Shown: piece by piece, positions 6,517-9,091 of the stretch
How the letters are laid out: each line of letters starts with the position of its first letter
How positions within the stretch are numbered: position 1 is the stretch's first letter
Assembly: GCA_020025455.1 (NCBI GenBank)
Contig: JAHHSC010000053.1
Location: forward strand, 1 to 9,091
Origin: Lawsonibacter sp.
GTDB lineage: Bacteria; Bacillota; Clostridia; Oscillospirales; Oscillospiraceae
Direction: 5' to 3'
Length of the DNA stretch: 9,091 bases
Notes under the pieces: model-generated
Seen by the model: the letters and a program-made list of their open reading frames with translations, nothing else
Told to the model about the DNA's origin: nothing
Databases searched by the model: none
Made by a program: the position numbers and the translations under genes

Positions 6517-7062
6517 ATGTTGTTTGACAAAGATATGCAGGAGATCCTGTACTCCGAGGAACAGCTCAAGGCCCGCGTGGCCGAGCTGGGCGCACAGATT
6601 ACCAAGGACTACGCCGGTCAGGAGATCATGCTTCTGAGTGTGCTCCGCGGCGCTTTCGTGTTCATGGCCGATCTGGCCCGAACCATTGACCTGCCCATGA
6701 CCCTGGACTTTATGGCGGTCTCCTCCTACGGCAAGGGCACCTCCTCCAGCGGCCAGGTGCAGATCACCAAGGACCTGACCGAGGACATCAGCGGCCGGCA
6801 CGTGCTTGTTGTGGAGGACATCCTGGACTCCGGCAACACCCTGCACTACCTGCTGAAGATTCTGGAGCAGCGCCACCCCGCCTCCATCAAGGTCTGCACC
6901 CTGCTGGACAAGCCTGACCGCCGTGTGAAGCCCGTCCACGTGGACTACACCGGCTTTACCATCCCAGATGCCTTTGTGGTTGGCTACGGCATGGACTACG
7001 CCGAAAAATACCGCAACCTGCCCTATTTGGGTATTCTGAAGCCCGAGGTCTACGGCGGCTGA
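6517..7062 (+). CDS. hpt: Hypoxanthine(-guanine) phosphoribosyltransferase
   Basis: Purine salvage enzyme: transfers the phosphoribosyl group of PRPP to hypoxanthine, and usually guanine, to give IMP or GMP. It has 181 residues, the standard bacterial type I length. Visible motifs: SVLRGAFVFMADL (41-53, with the LRG pyrophosphate loop); the flexible catalytic loop SSYGKGTSSSGQV (69-81); the PRPP-binding signature VLVVEDILDSGNTL (96-109), with E100-D101 and the catalytic-base position D104; the purine-contacting K132 in LLDKPDRR; and FVVGYGMDYAEKYRNLPY (153-170). Start supported by AAAGGA 10 bases upstream. It sits between tilS and ftsH, the usual Firmicutes arrangement; the HprT-TilS-FtsH neighbourhood is also called hprT in Bacillus. 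Base specificity (hypoxanthine against guanine) cannot be told from these motifs. Confidence 0.97.
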   Translation: MLFDKDMQEILYSEEQLKARVAELGAQITKDYAGQEIMLLSVLRGAFVFMADLARTIDLPMTLDFMAVSSYGKGTSSSGQVQITKDLTEDISGRHVLVVEDILDSGNTLHYLLKILEQRHPASIKVCTLLDKPDRRVKPVHVDYTGFTIPDAFVVGYGMDYAEKYRNLPYLGILKPEVYGG

Positions 7063-7102
7063 GCCGTCCCCTCGGCAACTCCACCATAAGGAGATCCTGC
7101 CC

Positions 7103-8971
7103 ATGAAAAAATCCAACACGAGGGATTTTCCCCTCTATATCCTGCTGGTGCTGCTGGTGCTGTTCACCTTCGGCTCGCTGCGCAAAACCGACCGGGAGCC
7201 AGCACCTACGTACAGCGAAATCAAAGGATACTTTATCGCCGAACAGGTCGAATCCTTTGTTCTGAAGGACAACGACCTGGTTCTTGTCCTCCGGGGCGAG
7301 GGGAACGAGCGGACCAAGGTGACGTGCAAGCTGGCCGACCCCGCTGTATTCTACGCTGACCTCCACGATCTCATTGACGCGCAGACAGCCTCCGGCGTGC
7401 TCACCGGGTACGACTACCTGCCCGGTGTGGAGAACAGCTGGTGGTATAACTGGCTGCCTCAGTTCATCACTCTGGGCGGTCTCCTGCTCATCTTCTACCT
7501 CTTCTACCGCCAGCGCATGGCCGCCATGAACCAGGGGGGCGCCAACGGACCGGCCAAGTTCGGTCACGCCCGAACCCGTACCCTCTCCGACCAGGAGGCG
7601 AAGGTCACATTTGCTGATGTTGCGGGCGCGGACGAGGAGAAGGAAGAACTTCAGGAGGTCGTGGAATTTCTCCGCAATCCGAGCAAGTTTTCCGCTCTGG
7701 GTGCCCGCATCCCCAAGGGCGTCCTGCTGGTGGGCCCTCCGGGCACCGGCAAGACCCTGATTGCAAAGGCTGTGGCGGGCGAGGCCGGGGTCCAGTTCCT
7801 GTCCATCTCCGGCTCCGACTTCGTGGAGCTCTATGTGGGCGTGGGCGCCAGCCGTGTCCGCGACCTCTTTGACCAGGCCAAGAAGGAAGCCCCCGCCATC
7901 GTCTTTATCGACGAGATCGACGCCGTTGGCCGCCAGCGCGGCACCGGTGTGGGCGGCGGCCATGACGAGCGTGAACAGACCCTGAACCAGCTTCTGGTGG
8001 AGATGGACGGCTTTGCCTCCAACGAAGGCGTCATTGTGCTGGCCGCCACAAACCGCCAGGATATTCTGGACCCCGCTCTGCTCCGTCCCGGACGCTTTGA
8101 CCGGCAGATCTATGTGGGTCTGCCCGACATAAGGGGCCGTGAGGCCATTTTGAAGGTCCACGCAAAAAATAAGCCCCTGGCCGAGGACGTGTCCCTCCGG
8201 GATCTGGCCCGGGCCACGGCCGGGTTCACCGGTGCGGATCTGGCCAACCTGCTCAACGAGGGCGCACTGCTGGCCGCCCGTACCGACCAGCACTATATCA
8301 CCATGGCCAACCTCCATGAGGCCATGATGAAGGTCCTTGCAGGCCCTGAGAAAAAGAGCCGAGTGGTCACGGAGGCGGCCAAGCGTCTCACCGCCTACCA
8401 TGAAGCCGGTCACGCGGTGGTCACCCACCAGCTGCCCTCTCAGGACCCGGTCCATCAAATTACCATCGTGCCCCGCGGCGCTGCCGGCGGCCTGACCATC
8501 TCTCTGCCCACCGAGGACCGGTCCTACCGCTCCCGCCGGGAGCTGGAGGACCGCATCGCCGTGTGTCTGGGCGGCCGGGTGGCCGAGCAGCTGGTGCTGG
8601 GCGACATCTCCACCGGCGCCTCCAATGACATCCAGCAGGCCAGTGAGACTGCCCGCGCCATGGTCACCAAATATGGCATGAGCGAACGGCTTGGCTCCAT
8701 TGCCTACGGCAGCGACTCCGACGAGGTGTTCATCGGCCGGTCTATGGCCCAGGCCAAGTCCTACTCTGAGGAGGTCGCCGGTCTGATCGACGAGGAGGTC
8801 AAGGCACTGGTGGATCGCGCCTACAGCCGCTGTGAGGACATTCTCACCCAGTATCGTCCTCAGCTGGACATCACCGCCCGGTACCTGCTGGATCACGAGA
8901 CCATGGAGGGCGAAATGTTTGCCAAGGTCTTTGACGATCCCGCCTGCGCGGAGCTGGCCCCCTACCTGTAA
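7103..8971 (+). CDS. ftsH: ATP-dependent zinc metalloprotease FtsH
   Basis: Membrane-anchored hexameric AAA+ protease that extracts and degrades misfolded membrane proteins and some short-lived regulators. It has 622 residues. Two membrane segments (about 9-25 and 118-136) flank a small extracytoplasmic domain. The AAA+ module carries Walker A GPPGTGKT (211-218), pore loop YVGVGAS (244-250), Walker B VFIDEID (267-273) and the second region of homology with arginine fingers (TNRQDILDPALLRPGRFDR, 316-334). The peptidase domain has the zinc motif HEAGH (433-437) and the third zinc ligand D509 in GASNDIQQA. The pore aromatic is Tyr (Y244) where many FtsH proteins have Phe, a conservative change. 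AAGGAG nine bases before the ATG supports the start. It follows hpt by 40 bases and is the last gene of the run; a strong terminator lies about 50 bases after its stop. Confidence 0.98.
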   Translation: MKKSNTRDFPLYILLVLLVLFTFGSLRKTDREPAPTYSEIKGYFIAEQVESFVLKDNDLVLVLRGEGNERTKVTCKLADPAVFYADLHDLIDAQTASGVLTGYDYLPGVENSWWYNWLPQFITLGGLLLIFYLFYRQRMAAMNQGGANGPAKFGHARTRTLSDQEAKVTFADVAGADEEKEELQEVVEFLRNPSKFSALGARIPKGVLLVGPPGTGKTLIAKAVAGEAGVQFLSISGSDFVELYVGVGASRVRDLFDQAKKEAPAIVFIDEIDAVGRQRGTGVGGGHDEREQTLNQLLVEMDGFASNEGVIVLAATNRQDILDPALLRPGRFDRQIYVGLPDIRGREAILKVHAKNKPLAEDVSLRDLARATAGFTGADLANLLNEGALLAARTDQHYITMANLHEAMMKVLAGPEKKSRVVTEAAKRLTAYHEAGHAVVTHQLPSQDPVHQITIVPRGAAGGLTISLPTEDRSYRSRRELEDRIAVCLGGRVAEQLVLGDISTGASNDIQQASETARAMVTKYGMSERLGSIAYGSDSDEVFIGRSMAQAKSYSEEVAGLIDEEVKALVDRAYSRCEDILTQYRPQLDITARYLLDHETMEGEMFAKVFDDPACAELAPYL

Positions 8972-8978
8972 GGGCTGA

Positions 8979-9017
8979 CGGCTTCCTTTCTCCGGTTCAT
9001 AGGAAGCCGCGCGGCTT
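8979..9017. repeat. Stem-loop overlapping a 14-nt palindrome downstream of ftsH
   Basis: CGGCTTCCT (8979-8987) pairs perfectly with AGGAAGCCG (9001-9009) around a 13-base loop. The right arm overlaps a perfect palindrome, AAGCCGCGCGGCTT (9004-9017), so the two structures cannot form together in one RNA. No T-tract follows on either strand. It lies between the ftsH stop and the terminator. It may protect the 3' end of the transcript; the function is unknown. Confidence 0.5.
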
Positions 9018-9019
9018 GA

Positions 9020-9056
9020 AAAAAGCACCCCATTTGCTGCAAATGGGGTGCTTTTT
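9020..9056. terminator. Rho-independent terminator, likely bidirectional
   Basis: A 17-bp perfect stem (9020-9036 with 9040-9056) with a three-base loop (CTG). The core is GCACCCCATTTG, flanked by an A-run on the left (9019-9024) and TTTTT on the right (9052-9056), so it reads as a terminator on both strands. It ends the gdpP-ftsH run and would also stop a convergent transcript arriving from the right of the window. Confidence 0.93.
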
Positions 9057-9065
9057 GTGCCTGAA

Positions 9066-9091
9066 GGGATGGCAGATATGCACTGCATCCC
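9066..9091. repeat. Imperfect inverted repeat at the right window edge
   Basis: GGGATG (9066-9071) and CATCCC (9086-9091) are reverse complements, and inside them CAG (9073-9075) pairs with CTG (9083-9085) after one unpaired base, leaving a loop of seven. It lies just beyond the terminator and is cut by the window edge, so its full extent cannot be seen. It could be an operator or leader element of the next gene; nothing here settles that. Confidence 0.35.

Noticed and set aside
4902..6605. Minus-strand open frame of 567 codons opposite tilS
   Set aside because: A shadow that crosses the dnaB-tilS and tilS-hpt junctions; low-complexity composition and no motif.
7052..7067. ACGGC/GCCGT five-base hairpin across the hpt stop codon
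   Set aside because: Short stem, no T-tract; expected by chance in GC-rich sequence.
6956..9088. Minus-strand open frame of 710 codons opposite ftsH, running through the terminator
   Set aside because: It reads straight through the terminator hairpin and mirrors ftsH; composition is that of an antisense shadow.
1..9091. Search for tRNA/rRNA genes, CRISPR arrays, insertion sequences, toxin-antitoxin or defence genes
   Set aside because: None seen: nearly all of the window is occupied by seven housekeeping genes, with intergenic gaps too short for such elements.

Overview
This window is a compact, GC-rich housekeeping region. It most resembles a low-redundancy chromosomal segment of a high-GC member of the Firmicutes, class Clostridia, and an Oscillospiraceae-like gut anaerobe is my best guess. 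The guess rests on the gene order (gdpP-rplI-dnaB and tilS-hpt-ftsH are both classic Firmicutes neighbourhoods), the strong preference for G or C at third codon positions, purine-rich ribosome binding sites and sigma-A type promoters. The genus is inference; the protein families are not in doubt.

Layout. Positions 1-884, minus strand: the start and most of a tRNA-dihydrouridine synthase gene (dusB-like), cut by the left window edge. Positions 885-1158: a divergent regulatory region with two back-to-back promoters, both with an extended -10 element. One drives dusB leftwards and the other drives gdpP rightwards. A long inverted repeat brackets the dusB promoter, and a strong stem-loop lies in the gdpP leader. 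Positions 1159-8971, plus strand: six tightly packed co-directional genes, gdpP (c-di-AMP phosphodiesterase), rplI (ribosomal protein L9), dnaB (replicative helicase, GTG start), tilS (tRNA-Ile lysidine synthase), hpt (hypoxanthine phosphoribosyltransferase) and ftsH (membrane AAA+ metalloprotease). Gaps between them are 29 to 68 bases and no obvious terminator lies between them, so one transcription unit is likely. Positions 8972-9091: no gene; it holds a 9-bp stem-loop overlapping a 14-nt palindrome, then a 17-bp perfect terminator hairpin that should work in both directions, then the beginning of an uncharacterised inverted repeat at the window edge.

How the genes fit together. The run joins second-messenger turnover (GdpP), translation (L9, TilS, and divergently DusB), replication (DnaB), purine salvage (Hpt) and membrane protein quality control (FtsH). 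These are growth-linked functions normally found near the origin in Firmicutes. The notable point is that two blocks, separate in Bacillus subtilis, are joined here.

I do not see an undescribed system: no mobile element, CRISPR array, toxin-antitoxin pair, defence locus or tRNA/rRNA gene. The most interesting items are non-coding: the inverted repeat around the dusB promoter, the gdpP leader hairpin, and the hairpin that begins inside the tilS stop codon. In protein, the most interesting is an Asn in place of the usual His in the GdpP glycine-rich motif.
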